Positions 20,219 to 28,891 of a DNA stretch of 64,000 bases are shown here, piece by piece; position 1 is the stretch's first letter, and each line of letters opens with the position of its first letter. Position numbers and translations under genes: made by a program. This DNA comes from Rouxiella chamberiensis (lineage in GTDB: Bacteria; Pseudomonadota; Gammaproteobacteria; Enterobacterales; Enterobacteriaceae), in the NCBI RefSeq assembly GCF_026967475.1, contig NZ_CP114058.1, forward strand, positions 1,798,001-1,862,000. The letters run 5' to 3'. The notes below the pieces were generated by a model. It saw only the letters and a program-made list of their open reading frames with translations. It was not told the DNA's origin and did not search any database.

Positions 20219-21841
20219 ATGAATAAAAAAACAAATCAATGGGAAAAACGTCCGCTCGTCAGAGCACTTGCCGCCGCGATGCTGGTGATGGCTTCCGGGC
20301 AGATTTTTAGCGTCAACGCAGCAGAAACGCCGGTCCAGGGCGGAACCCTGAACGTTGCCCTGGGCAGCGATACGCCTATCATCGACCCGTCCATTACCGG
20401 TCAGTCGGTCACGGCACTGATTGACCGCAACGTGGTCGACTCGCTGGTCGGACAGGCAGAGGACAACCGCTTCACGCCGTGGCTGGCGAGCCGTTGGGAG
20501 GTCAACGACAATCACACCGATTACGTGTTCCATCTACGCAAGGATGTCACGTTCAGCGACGGCACCCCGCTCGATGCCGAGGCGGTGAAATACAATCTGG
20601 AACGTATTCTGGATCCCAAAACCACCTCGAGTTATTCGAAATCCCTGCTGGGGCCTATCAAGAGCATCACCACGCCTGATGCCTACACGGTTGCCATTCA
20701 TTATGACTCGCCGTTCGCGCCTCTATTGCAGGGTCTGAGCCTGCCGTATCTGGGCATTCAATCACCGACTTATTTGAAGAAGACGCAAAATACCAGCAAC
20801 ACCGTCGTGGGTTCAGGGCCGTTTATCCTCAAGTCCTTTGTCAAGGGCAGCGGCAGTCAGTTGACCCGCCGCGCAGACTATCACTGGGGGCCGGGCTATG
20901 CCGCACACACCGGGCCTGCCTATCTCGAGGCGATTAACTTCAAATACCTGCCGGAGTCTTCCGTGCGTCTGGGCGCACTCACCAGCGGACAGATTCAGGC
21001 CATCGACGCTATTCCGCCGGTCAACGCCAAATCGGTAAAAAACAACCCGGCGCTCGAGGTGAAAACCAAAGAGAATCCGGGGATAGTGCGCGTGCTGTAC
21101 CTTAATACCTCCAAAGGACCGTTTACCGATGTGAAGGTGCGTCAGGCGTTTCTGAGCGCTACCGACCCGGCCTCGGCGGTCAAGGTGGCCTTCTTCGGCA
21201 CCCTGAAAGCGGCCGATAACGTATTGGGTCCGCAGACTCAATACTACGACCCTTCCGTTGCCAAACTGGGCGGTTTCAATCTCGACAAAGCCAACAAATT
21301 GCTGGATGACGCAGGCTGGACCGCCAAAAACGCGGCCGGTATTCGTACCAAAGACGGTCAGCCGTTAACCGTTGATTTTGTCTATGACCCGTCGACGCTC
21401 GAAACCTCGGATGTCACCCTCTTCCAGGCGGTACAGTTTCAGGTCAAGAAAGCCGGAATCGACTTAAAGCTTGATCCCGTGGATTCCGGAGGCTTTGCCG
21501 ATCGCACCAACAACAATCAATACGACGTGGTGTCGAGTTTCTATGTGCGCGCCGAGCCGGATATTCTGCGCACCGTCTTCCACTCGAGCTACGCGCCGCC
21601 GAAAGGCTCCAACTACAGCCATATCAGTGCGCTGGACGACAAACTGACACAGGCCGTCGGCGCGCCGGATGCGCAGCGCCAGCAGCTTTACTCCGCAATT
21701 CAGCGCGAAGTGATTGAGCAGGCTTATGTGGTGCCGCTCTCCGTACCTGCCTATCAGCTCGGGATCTCCAAAAAGGTGCACGGCATCAGCTGGGCCACCA
21801 ACGCCAAACCGAATTTCTATGATGTCTGGTTGAGTCACTAA
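20219..21841 (+). CDS. Peptide/nickel-type ABC transporter substrate-binding protein (system 2)
   Basis: Periplasmic SBP_bac_5 protein, 540 residues, with signal peptide (RALAAAMLVMASGQIFS, ending NAA near residue 36) and the landmarks VQGGTLNVALGSD, PWLASRWE, TFSDGTPLDAEAVKYNLERI, GSGPFIL, and VRQAFLSA. It is not a close copy of the system 1 binding protein, so the two importers probably take different ligands or forms of one compound. A 90-bp gap after the AhpD-like gene could hold its own promoter; otherwise it is cotranscribed. The ATG at 20219 follows AAAGGGAATCAGTA. Confidence 0.87.
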   Translation: MNKKTNQWEKRPLVRALAAAMLVMASGQIFSVNAAETPVQGGTLNVALGSDTPIIDPSITGQSVTALIDRNVVDSLVGQAEDNRFTPWLASRWEVNDNHTDYVFHLRKDVTFSDGTPLDAEAVKYNLERILDPKTTSSYSKSLLGPIKSITTPDAYTVAIHYDSPFAPLLQGLSLPYLGIQSPTYLKKTQNTSNTVVGSGPFILKSFVKGSGSQLTRRADYHWGPGYAAHTGPAYLEAINFKYLPESSVRLGALTSGQIQAIDAIPPVNAKSVKNNPALEVKTKENPGIVRVLYLNTSKGPFTDVKVRQAFLSATDPASAVKVAFFGTLKAADNVLGPQTQYYDPSVAKLGGFNLDKANKLLDDAGWTAKNAAGIRTKDGQPLTVDFVYDPSTLETSDVTLFQAVQFQVKKAGIDLKLDPVDSGGFADRTNNNQYDVVSSFYVRAEPDILRTVFHSSYAPPKGSNYSHISALDDKLTQAVGAPDAQRQQLYSAIQREVIEQAYVVPLSVPAYQLGISKKVHGISWATNAKPNFYDVWLSH

Positions 21842-21842
21842 T

Positions 21843-22772
21843 ATGCTGTGGACAGGAATTCAACGACTTTTCACCATTCTGGCCGTGCTCTGGGGCGCGG
21901 CCACCCTCACCTTTGTCGCCCTGAAACTGATACCGGGCGATCCGGTTTCCATTCTCAGCGGCGGTGCGAATGTGGTCGACGATGCCTTTCGCGCGCAACT
22001 TACCCATGAGTTTGGTCTGGATCAGCCTTTGTGGCTGCAATATCTGCACTACCTCGGCCATGCGCTGATCGGCAATTTTGGTCAGAGTTATCAGTATCGC
22101 GAACCGGTTATCGCGGTGATTTTTTCCGCGTTGAAACAGACGCTGGTGCTGGCCGTGGGCGCTCTGGCGCTGGCTCTCGCTCTCGCGGTGCTCAACGCCC
22201 TGGCAACGGCGGGCCGCTGGCGCTATCTGCGTACCTTCTTTACCGGGCTGGAACTCTGCTTGCTGAGTACGCCGGTGTATTGGCTGGGCATTATCCTGCT
22301 GAGTCTGTTCAGCTTTAAAATGCACTGGTTCCCGGTGATGGGCAACGAAGGCTGGCAGTCTCTGGTGTTGCCGATTATCACTCTGAGTCTACCGCTGGCC
22401 GCCATCCTGAGTCAGATTCTGCGCGACGGGCTGGAAGAGGCGCTGTCACAACCCTTTGCGCTGACAGTGCGCACGCGCGGAGCGGGCGAGACTCGGCTTC
22501 GGCTGCGTCATGGCCTTCGCCACGCCACGCTTGCCGCCTCTACGCTCACCGGCACTATGCTCGCGAATGTGCTTAGCGGCTCCATTCTGACCGAAACCGT
22601 ATTTGGCCGGGCAGGTATCGGCAAAATCACCCTTCAGGCGATCGCCAGTCGGGATATGCCGCTGGTGCTGGGCATTGTGATGCTCTCGGCACTATTGTTC
22701 GTGATTATCAATCTGGTGGTGGACGCTGCCTATTTACTGATAGACCCCCGCCTGCGCAAGAGGAGTTCCTGA
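21843..22772 (+). CDS. ABC transporter permease, DppB/OppB type (system 2)
   Basis: First inner-membrane subunit of importer 2, 309 residues. It shows the LIPGDPVSIL motif after the first membrane segment, and an EAA-like loop (QPFALTVRTRGAGETRLRLR) that departs from the usual ARAKG form. It starts one base after the binding-protein stop and shares one base with the next gene (TGATG), so coupling is tight. Confidence 0.88.
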   Translation: MLWTGIQRLFTILAVLWGAATLTFVALKLIPGDPVSILSGGANVVDDAFRAQLTHEFGLDQPLWLQYLHYLGHALIGNFGQSYQYREPVIAVIFSALKQTLVLAVGALALALALAVLNALATAGRWRYLRTFFTGLELCLLSTPVYWLGIILLSLFSFKMHWFPVMGNEGWQSLVLPIITLSLPLAAILSQILRDGLEEALSQPFALTVRTRGAGETRLRLRHGLRHATLAASTLTGTMLANVLSGSILTETVFGRAGIGKITLQAIASRDMPLVLGIVMLSALLFVIINLVVDAAYLLIDPRLRKRSS

Positions 22773-23635
22773 TGAGCAGCAATCCCCTTCTGGTGCGCAC
22801 TCACCCGCCCGTCTCACGGCGCGGCGGCAATCCGTGGTTGCTGCCCAAAACCCTGATCCCGGCGGCCTTTGTGTTGCTGCTGATTGTAACCGTCATCGCC
22901 CCGCAGTGGTTTACGCCGCTGAAACCCGATGACATGGATATGGACGCCGTGTTATCCGCGCCCACTCTGCGTCACCTCTTTGGAACCGATTCTCTCGGGC
23001 GTGACGTCTTCTCGCGGGTCATTTACGGTTCGGCGCTGTCACTCAGTATCGGATTGGGCGCAACCTTGATTGCCTGTGTCGGCGGCATGGCGCTCGGCCT
23101 GCTTTCCGCGCTTGCGCCACGCGCGCTTCGCCGCGTGCTGGTCAGGCTGCTGGATATTCTGCTGGCCTTTCCCGAACTGCTGCTGGCGCTGCTGGTGATT
23201 GCCGTTCTGGGGCGCGGCCCGACCAATACGCTGATAGCCGTCGGGTTGGCAGGCATTGCCAGTTATGCGCGACTGCTGCGTTCACAGGTGTTGCAGGTCA
23301 AGCTCTCCGGTTATGTGGAGCATTCCGTGGCGCTCGGCGAGTCGTCGCTGCGCATTATTTTTCGCCATATTCTGCCCAACACGCTGCGGCCCCTGCTTAT
23401 CCTTGCCACGCTCGGCATCGGCCAATCGGTGCTGACCGCCTCGTCGCTGAGCTTTCTGGGGCTGGGTGTGGTGCCGCCAACCGCAGAATGGGGCGCGCTG
23501 CTGGCCGATGGCCGCGACTATCTCGACGTCGCGCCCTGGATAAGCCTGTTGCCCGCGACCGTCGTGGCGCTTTCGGTCATTGCGCTGACGCTGTTGGGTC
23601 GTCGTTTGCAAACCATTCTGGCTAAAGGAGCCTAA
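22772..23635 (+). CDS. ABC transporter permease, DppC/OppC type (system 2)
   Basis: Second inner-membrane subunit of importer 2, 287 residues, with the DppC-type marker LFGTDSLGRDVFSRVIYGSA, ATPase-contact loop YVEHSVALGESSLRIIFRH and ILPNTLRPLL. Start codon overlaps the preceding stop by one base; AAGAGGAG lies upstream. Confidence 0.9.
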   Translation: MSSNPLLVRTHPPVSRRGGNPWLLPKTLIPAAFVLLLIVTVIAPQWFTPLKPDDMDMDAVLSAPTLRHLFGTDSLGRDVFSRVIYGSALSLSIGLGATLIACVGGMALGLLSALAPRALRRVLVRLLDILLAFPELLLALLVIAVLGRGPTNTLIAVGLAGIASYARLLRSQVLQVKLSGYVEHSVALGESSLRIIFRHILPNTLRPLLILATLGIGQSVLTASSLSFLGLGVVPPTAEWGALLADGRDYLDVAPWISLLPATVVALSVIALTLLGRRLQTILAKGA

Positions 23636-23639
23636 CCTG

Positions 23640-25316
23640 ATGACCTTGAATTCTCATGCCCCCTCTGCGCTGCTTGTCGTCGAGGATCTGCAGGTCGATT
23701 TCCTTCAGCCTCAAGGCACCGTCGCTGCGGTGAAAAACATTTCGTTTCAGGTGAATCCGGGTGAAATCGTCGCGCTGGTCGGCGAATCAGGTTCGGGGAA
23801 ATCGGTCACGGCCCGCACGTTGGTCGGGCTGGCGGGCGAGTCCGCTCGTGTCACGGCACGCAGCCTGTCGCTCACCTGTCACGACGGAACGCGAAAAGAT
23901 CTGCTGAAACAGGAGGCGGCCGACTGGCAAAAACTGCGCGGCCGTGAAATCGGCTTTGTGTTGCAGGATGCGCTGGTGTCGCTGGACCCGCTGCGAACCA
24001 TTGGCCGCGAAGTCGCCGAACCCATGCTTATCCATAAAGGTCATCCACGCGGCGAAATTACTTCTCGCGTCGAGGCCTTGCTGCATCAGGTCGGCATACC
24101 CGACCCACAAAATCGCATGCAGCAATATCCGCACGAGCTGTCGGGTGGCCTGCGCCAGCGGGCGCTGATTGCCTCGGCACTGGCGGCGGGTCCGCAACTG
24201 CTGATTGCCGACGAACCAACCACCGCGCTGGACGTGACCGTACAACAGCGCATTCTGGATATTTTTCGCCAACTTGCGCAGGCGGGTCACGGCGTGCTGC
24301 TTATCACTCATGACCTCGCCGTCGTGGCGCAGGTCGCCGATCGAATCGTGGTGATGCAACAGGGCGAAGGGGTTGAGAGCGGTCCGGCGGCGCAGGTGCT
24401 GGCCTCGCCTGCGCACCCTTATACGCGCCGTCTGCTTGCGGCCATTCCCGGTGCCGACACGCGAGGTCGCTGGCTGGCCGGTGAGTCGCCGTTGCCCGAT
24501 GTGCCGTTGACCGCTCAGGAAAATGACAATCAGCGTCGCCGCAATCCGTTTGTCAGTGCGCTGGATGTGCGCAATGTTTCCGTGGATTTCAGTCTTCCGA
24601 ACGGCGTGAAACACAACGCCGTCAATCATGTTTCGTTGCAGCTCGCATGGGGCGAAACGCTGGGTCTGGTCGGCGAGTCGGGGTCAGGGAAAACGACTTT
24701 GGGCAAAGTGGTGCTGGCACTGCAAAAGGCGCAGCACGGCGAGGTCTGGCTGGCCGGAAATCCCTGGAGCCGTCTGCGCGAGGCGGAGCGCCGCCCTGTA
24801 CGTGGCCGTATTCAGACCATCACCCAAGACCCGCTTGGCTCGTTTGACCCGCAATATACGGTGGAGCAGATTATCCAGCAGCCGCTTAAACTGCGCGGCA
24901 AACTGTCTTCCTCGGCGCTGCGGGCCAGAACGCTGGAGCTGGTCAACCTGGTCGGCCTGAATGTGGACTTGCTCAAACGGCGGCCGCAGGCGTTGTCGGG
25001 CGGTCAGCGGCAGCGGGTGTCTATCGCGCAGGCGCTGGCGTCCAATCCCGAGATTCTGGTCTGTGACGAGCCGGTTTCGGCGCTGGATGTCACCACGCAG
25101 GCGCAGGTGCTGGACTTGCTTATCGCGTTACAGCGCAAGCTGGGTCTGGCCATGCTGTTTATCTCGCACGATTTGGGCGTGGTGCAGCACATGAGTCACC
25201 GAATTGCGGTGATGAAGGCCGGGCAAATTGTCGAAACAGGCACGACCGAGGAAATTCTGGGTTCACCGAAACATCCTTATACGCAGACATTGTTGGCGAG
25301 CGTGATTGCGGCTTGA
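23640..25316 (+). CDS. Double-domain ABC ATPase, DppD-DppF fusion (system 2)
   Basis: A 558-residue fusion energising importer 2, the same length as the system 1 ATPase. Walker A GESGSGKSV near residue 46 and GESGSGKTT near 346; signatures LSGGLRQR and LSGGQRQR; Walker B IADEPTTALD and VCDEPVSALD; switch histidines in ITHDL and ISHDL. The start ATG follows AAAGGAGCCTAACCTG. Both sites look complete. The operon ends here at a hairpin shared with the convergent MetQ-like gene. Confidence 0.92.
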   Translation: MTLNSHAPSALLVVEDLQVDFLQPQGTVAAVKNISFQVNPGEIVALVGESGSGKSVTARTLVGLAGESARVTARSLSLTCHDGTRKDLLKQEAADWQKLRGREIGFVLQDALVSLDPLRTIGREVAEPMLIHKGHPRGEITSRVEALLHQVGIPDPQNRMQQYPHELSGGLRQRALIASALAAGPQLLIADEPTTALDVTVQQRILDIFRQLAQAGHGVLLITHDLAVVAQVADRIVVMQQGEGVESGPAAQVLASPAHPYTRRLLAAIPGADTRGRWLAGESPLPDVPLTAQENDNQRRRNPFVSALDVRNVSVDFSLPNGVKHNAVNHVSLQLAWGETLGLVGESGSGKTTLGKVVLALQKAQHGEVWLAGNPWSRLREAERRPVRGRIQTITQDPLGSFDPQYTVEQIIQQPLKLRGKLSSSALRARTLELVNLVGLNVDLLKRRPQALSGGQRQRVSIAQALASNPEILVCDEPVSALDVTTQAQVLDLLIALQRKLGLAMLFISHDLGVVQHMSHRIAVMKAGQIVETGTTEEILGSPKHPYTQTLLASVIAA

Positions 25317-25329
25317 GAAAAAGTGAATG

Positions 25330-25354
25330 CCCTTCCGCAGACGTGGCGGAAGGG
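25330..25354. terminator. Hairpin between convergent ABC operon and metQ-like gene
   Basis: CCCTTCCGC and GCGGAAGGG, a perfect 9-bp stem around AGACGTG, 13 bases after the ATPase stop and 13 before the MetQ-like stop. A run of A before the stem on the plus strand gives U residues on the minus transcript. Confidence 0.7.
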
Positions 25355-25367
25355 ATAAAAGAAGGGA

Positions 25368-26163
25368 TTACTCTTTGGCCGCGCTCACCGGCAGCACGGA
25401 ACCATGATATTTCTGGATAATAAAATCGGCGACCTGTCTGGATTGCAAATCTTTCGCCAGTTGCAAAATACGCGGATCGGTCGCCAGTTTCTGGGTCGTG
25501 ACCAGAATATTGGCATAAGGATTCCCTTTTGCCTTCTCGAGACCCAGCGCATCCTTGGCCGGATCCAGCCCGGCTTCCAGCGCATAGTTACCGTTGATAA
25601 TGGCTAAATCGACATCCGGCAGGGCGCGCGGGATCTGTGGCGATTCGATTTCAAGAATCTTCAGATGCTTGGGATTGCCCACGATATCCAGCGGCGTAGC
25701 CAGCCCCTTGAGATCCGGTTTCAGGGTAATCAGCCCCTGATCCTGCAACAGATAAAGCCCGCGACTCAGATTGGTTTCATTATTGGGGATCGCCACTTTC
25801 GCGTTTCTGCGGCACGTCGGCGAATGACTTGTGCTTGCTGGAATATATGCCCAGTGGCTCGATATGCACCTCGGCCGCAACGGCAAACTTGACGCCCAGT
25901 GCCTTCTCCTGCGTCGCCAGATAAGGACGATGCTGGAAGTAGTTGGCATCGATATCACCGTGCGCCAATAACTCGTTCGAGTTGACCCCATTCGGTATTT
26001 CAATCACTTTCAGATTCAGATCGGGGTCGATCTTTTGGACATACGCCAGTATTTCGGCGTGCGGCACGGGGTCGGCGGCAACGCGCAGGGCATCGGCGGC
26101 GTGGGCAGAGACAGACGCTATCAGCGCCGCCGCAGCGGTAAGGCGTAACACATTTTTCAGCAT
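25368..26163 (-). CDS. MetQ/NlpA family ABC substrate-binding protein (frame broken once)
   Basis: Periplasmic binding protein of the methionine-type family. Signal peptide about 1-22 (MLKNVLRLTAAAALIASVSA). It has no lipobox cysteine, unlike MetQ itself, so it should be soluble. Landmarks: VKFAVAAEVHIEPLGIYSSK, IDANYFQHRPYL and the C-terminal YANILVTTQKLATDP region. The frame changes at plus 25804-25806, where TTT fits an inserted base: CAGAAACGCG in place of CAGAACGCG on the coding strand. Read through, it gives about 264 residues. AGGGA precedes ATG 26163. No MetN or MetI gene lies nearby, so it is an orphan component; the ligand is unknown. Confidence 0.82.
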
Positions 26164-26775
26164 GGTGAATTCCCTGTAATGATCTTGGCAATGATAACGG
26201 CAGAACCCCCTTCCAACTCCTGCAAGACAAATCCGCAGCAAGAAATTGAACGTTTTTCTGTTATAACTCAGAGCATTACATAAGGCGAAAACGCGCACTA
26301 CCAACAAAAATGCTAAGCACCTCAGGAAAATGGATAATCGGCCGGCGCGCCCGAGACAGGTTGCCAGGCATTTTTCGCCCGACAAAACTGTTGCAGCCGC
26401 GTTGCTCGGCCTCCTGCCTGAGTCGCACCTTTCATTTTCAGAGGTGAAGGCCAATACCGGCTTTGCTGCGTTGATCTGCTCGTCATTCTTTCGCGAATCA
26501 TGTCTATCCCGCTGTTTTAACAAGGCAAAACACTTAACGCACTTACCTATGTTGTGGTTTTTTGCAATCGGGTGCAAAAACAGTTTGCAATCGGGTGCAA
26601 GAGTTAACATAATCTCAACATTGATTTAATACGGGTTTATCGCGTTCAACATTTTCTTCCCGCCGCATACGAAAGCGCAAAGTATGCCGCAGGTTTTTGG
26701 TTGTGAGAGTTTCTTTTCGTCGGCGTTTAACGTTCAATGGCAGTCTGTACGGTAAACCACTAAAAATACGGGCTT
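26164..26775. other. 612-bp intergenic region, metQ-like to lacI
   Basis: Divergent control region. An in-frame upstream extension of the MetQ-like frame runs to 26610 but has no start signal and a non-family sequence, so it is not called a gene. The clear content is the tandem operator at 26561-26600. The rest shows no recognisable RNA or repeat. Confidence 0.6.
26561..26600. promoter_or_regulatory. Tandem LacI-type operators
   Basis: The 17-mer TTTGCAATCGGGTGCAA occurs twice, at 26561-26577 and 26584-26600, 23 bp apart. Each contains TTGCA and TGCAA arms around a CG-centred core, the usual shape of a LacI-family operator. The pair lies about 180 bp before the LacI gene and about 400 bp before the MetQ-like gene, so it could control either or both. 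Confidence 0.7.
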
Positions 26776-27800
26776 ATGACGAAAGATTCGAGTGCGCCAA
26801 AACAGCAGAAAGCAACCGCCAGTGACGTAGCAAAATTGGCGGGTGTGTCGAAATGGACGGTGTCGAGAGCCTTTACTCCCGGCGCATCCGTTTCTGGCAA
26901 GGCACAAAAGAAAGTGTTGGCCGCCGCAGCAGAGCTGGGTTATCGCCCTAATTTGCTGGCACGTAGTCTGACTAAAAAAATACACACATTATCGGCGTTG
27001 CAATCGATGAACTAAAAAATCCGCATTCAATGAAAATGCTCGATGCAGCGACCAAAGAGTTGCAGGCGCGCGGTTACATGGCGCTGCTGCTCAATATAAC
27101 GGAAGGCGAGAACTATCAGGCCGTGATGGCCATGGCGGATCAGTTGCAGGTCGATGGCATCCTGTTTTTAGGTAACATCCTGACCGATGAACTGTTCGCC
27201 GTGGCCCACAGTCTGCACCATATCCCGTTTGTTCAGGTGTGTCGCAACAACAGCGACCAGCGGGAAATCGATGTGGTGAATATCGACGGTTATCGTGCAG
27301 GACAAGATATCGCCGCCCTGCTGCTCGCCGAAGGTTATCAGCGTTTTGGTTACATGAAAGGGCCGGATACCGAATCGGCACAGCTTATGCGACTTGAAGG
27401 CTACAGCGATGCGCTGGGTAAGGCCGGCAGGCAACTCGACACCCTGCTGATTGCCGGGCATTACGACCGCAAACTCGGCTTCGAGACCATGCAGCACTAT
27501 TTGCAGACTACGGCTCCACAGAATCGTGTCGAGGCGTTGTTTTGCGAAAACGACATACTGGCGCTCGGCGCGCTCGAAGCACTGCGGAGTCAGGACAACG
27601 GGCACAGCCTCGCCATTGTCGGCTTTGACGACATCGACGAGGCCGATTCCGCCTCCTGGCAGTTGACGACCTACAGCCAGCAGCTCGACAAACTGATGAC
27701 AGAAGCGCTTAACCGGTTGATCGACAGCGAAAGTGACGAACTCGGTGATTGGCGTAAGGGAGAACTCAAGGTGCGACGTTCTCATTTGAAACGTTCTTGA
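26776..27800 (+). CDS. LacI family transcriptional regulator (frame broken once)
   Basis: Canonical LacI headpiece (residues about 13-60: TASDVAKLAGVSKWTVSRAF, ELGYRPNLLARSL) followed by a periplasmic-binding-type effector domain with MADQLQVDGILFLGN, GFDDIDEADSASWQLTTYSQ and RRSHLKRS at the end. The frame changes at A7 26974-26980; eight A would join LTKKN to THIIGVAIDELKNPHS, so one A appears lost. Read through, it gives about 341 residues, the family norm. Likely binds the tandem TTGCA-N6-TGCAA repeats upstream. Effector unknown. Confidence 0.87.
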
Positions 27801-28145
27801 CGAGAGAAGAACGAGTGGAATCCGCCTGCTGCCACGGCAAGGAAAGTAGCAGGCAGGGTTAATGCGTTAAGTGAACCTTATTCATGTCCTGACATTACCT
27901 CTACCCTCTTCCCGTTAAATCGTAATCAGGCTTTATTATTACGGCAGTGACGAATCAATCTTAATTAAACAGCGCCATTCCTATTGCGTTGATATACCGT
28001 CACGTCTGAATACTGCCAAATAAATAACCGTGTCTTTAAACAGGGTTGGCATTGTTTTGCCAATTTCCAGGGTCGTCGTTTATTTATAAATAAACGATTT
28101 CAATTAGTGCTGGCAGTTAATATCGTGTTATCGAAGGAAATAAAC
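27801..28145. other. 345-bp intergenic region before gluconate dehydrogenase operon 1
   Basis: AT-rich. It holds a loose inverted repeat GCCTGCT/AGCAGGC after the lacI stop, a TTGGCA-N6-TGCCAA repeat at 28046-28063 and a 22-bp palindrome at 28076-28097. No coding or RNA gene is seen. Confidence 0.5.
28076..28097. promoter_or_regulatory. 22-bp perfect palindrome upstream of gluconate dehydrogenase operon 1
   Basis: Left arm TCGTTTATTTA and right arm TAAATAAACGA meet without a spacer. It ends 48 bp before the first gene of the operon. Both a dimeric operator and a cruciform or hairpin are possible. It was not noticed before operon 2. Confidence 0.5.
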
Positions 28146-28874
28146 ATGAACCGAAGAGAAGCGCTCTTTTCCATCAGTTCACTGGTGGCGACGTTAACCG
28201 TCGCGCCAAAGCTGAATGCCAAAGAGCTGCACAATGTTCCGCTCGAAACCAAACTCAATGCCGATGGCGTGCCCGGTTCCGCCATGCAGGGCGGCTATCG
28301 CGTTTTGACCAACGAGACAGACAGAAAGAATCTGGCCGCTATCTGTGACCGGCTGATCCCGGCCGACGAACATGGTCCTTCCGCCAGTCAGGAAGGCGCC
28401 ATCGAGTTTATCGACGATCAGCTCGCAGGCAACTACGGCGCAGGATCTGCAATGTATCTGGTCGGTCCGTTGCGTCCGGAAAACGAAGAAAAAATCATGG
28501 GTGCGCCCCAGTTTCTTACCTCTCCTCGCGAACGTTACATGACAGGCCTCAGAGCGCTCGAAGCCTGGGCGCAGGTTAATCATAAGGCCTCGCTGCATAC
28601 GCTGACGGCAGAACAGCTCGACGCATTCCTCACCGACATGGAAGCCGGAAAAATCAATCTCGGTGCCGACGTCAACAGTCAGGCCTTCTTCGAACTGATG
28701 CTGCAAAACGTGCGTGAGAGTTATTTGGCCGACCCGATTTACGGCGGCAATAAAACCATGGCGGGCTGGAAAATGATTGGCTTCCCCGGTGCGCGTTATG
28801 ACTACCGTCAATATATTGACCGTCGCGGCGAAAACTTAAAATTAATTCCCGTAAGCCTTATTCCAAAAGATTGA
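28146..28874 (+). CDS. Gluconate 2-dehydrogenase subunit 3 (gamma), operon 1
   Basis: Small subunit of a membrane-bound FAD dehydrogenase, 242 residues. It starts with a twin-arginine signal (MNRREALFSISS, hydrophobic stretch to about 27). The pattern of DRLIPADEHGPSASQEGAIEFIDDQLAG and ENVRESYLADPIYGG-type text (here QNVRESYLADPIYGGNK, then GWKMIGFPGARYDY) is the family core. In known enzymes this subunit carries the folded FAD subunit through Tat and is needed for its activity. ATG 28146 follows GAAGGAAATAAAC. First gene of a three-gene operon. Confidence 0.9.
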   Translation: MNRREALFSISSLVATLTVAPKLNAKELHNVPLETKLNADGVPGSAMQGGYRVLTNETDRKNLAAICDRLIPADEHGPSASQEGAIEFIDDQLAGNYGAGSAMYLVGPLRPENEEKIMGAPQFLTSPRERYMTGLRALEAWAQVNHKASLHTLTAEQLDAFLTDMEAGKINLGADVNSQAFFELMLQNVRESYLADPIYGGNKTMAGWKMIGFPGARYDYRQYIDRRGENLKLIPVSLIPKD

Positions 28875-28891
28875 TTGTCGGAGCAGAGTAA

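Noticed and set aside
25780..26610. A long minus-strand frame continuing 447 bases upstream of the MetQ-like start
   Set aside because: No ribosome site or family sequence upstream of ATG 26163, which has AGGGA at good spacing and begins a clear signal peptide.
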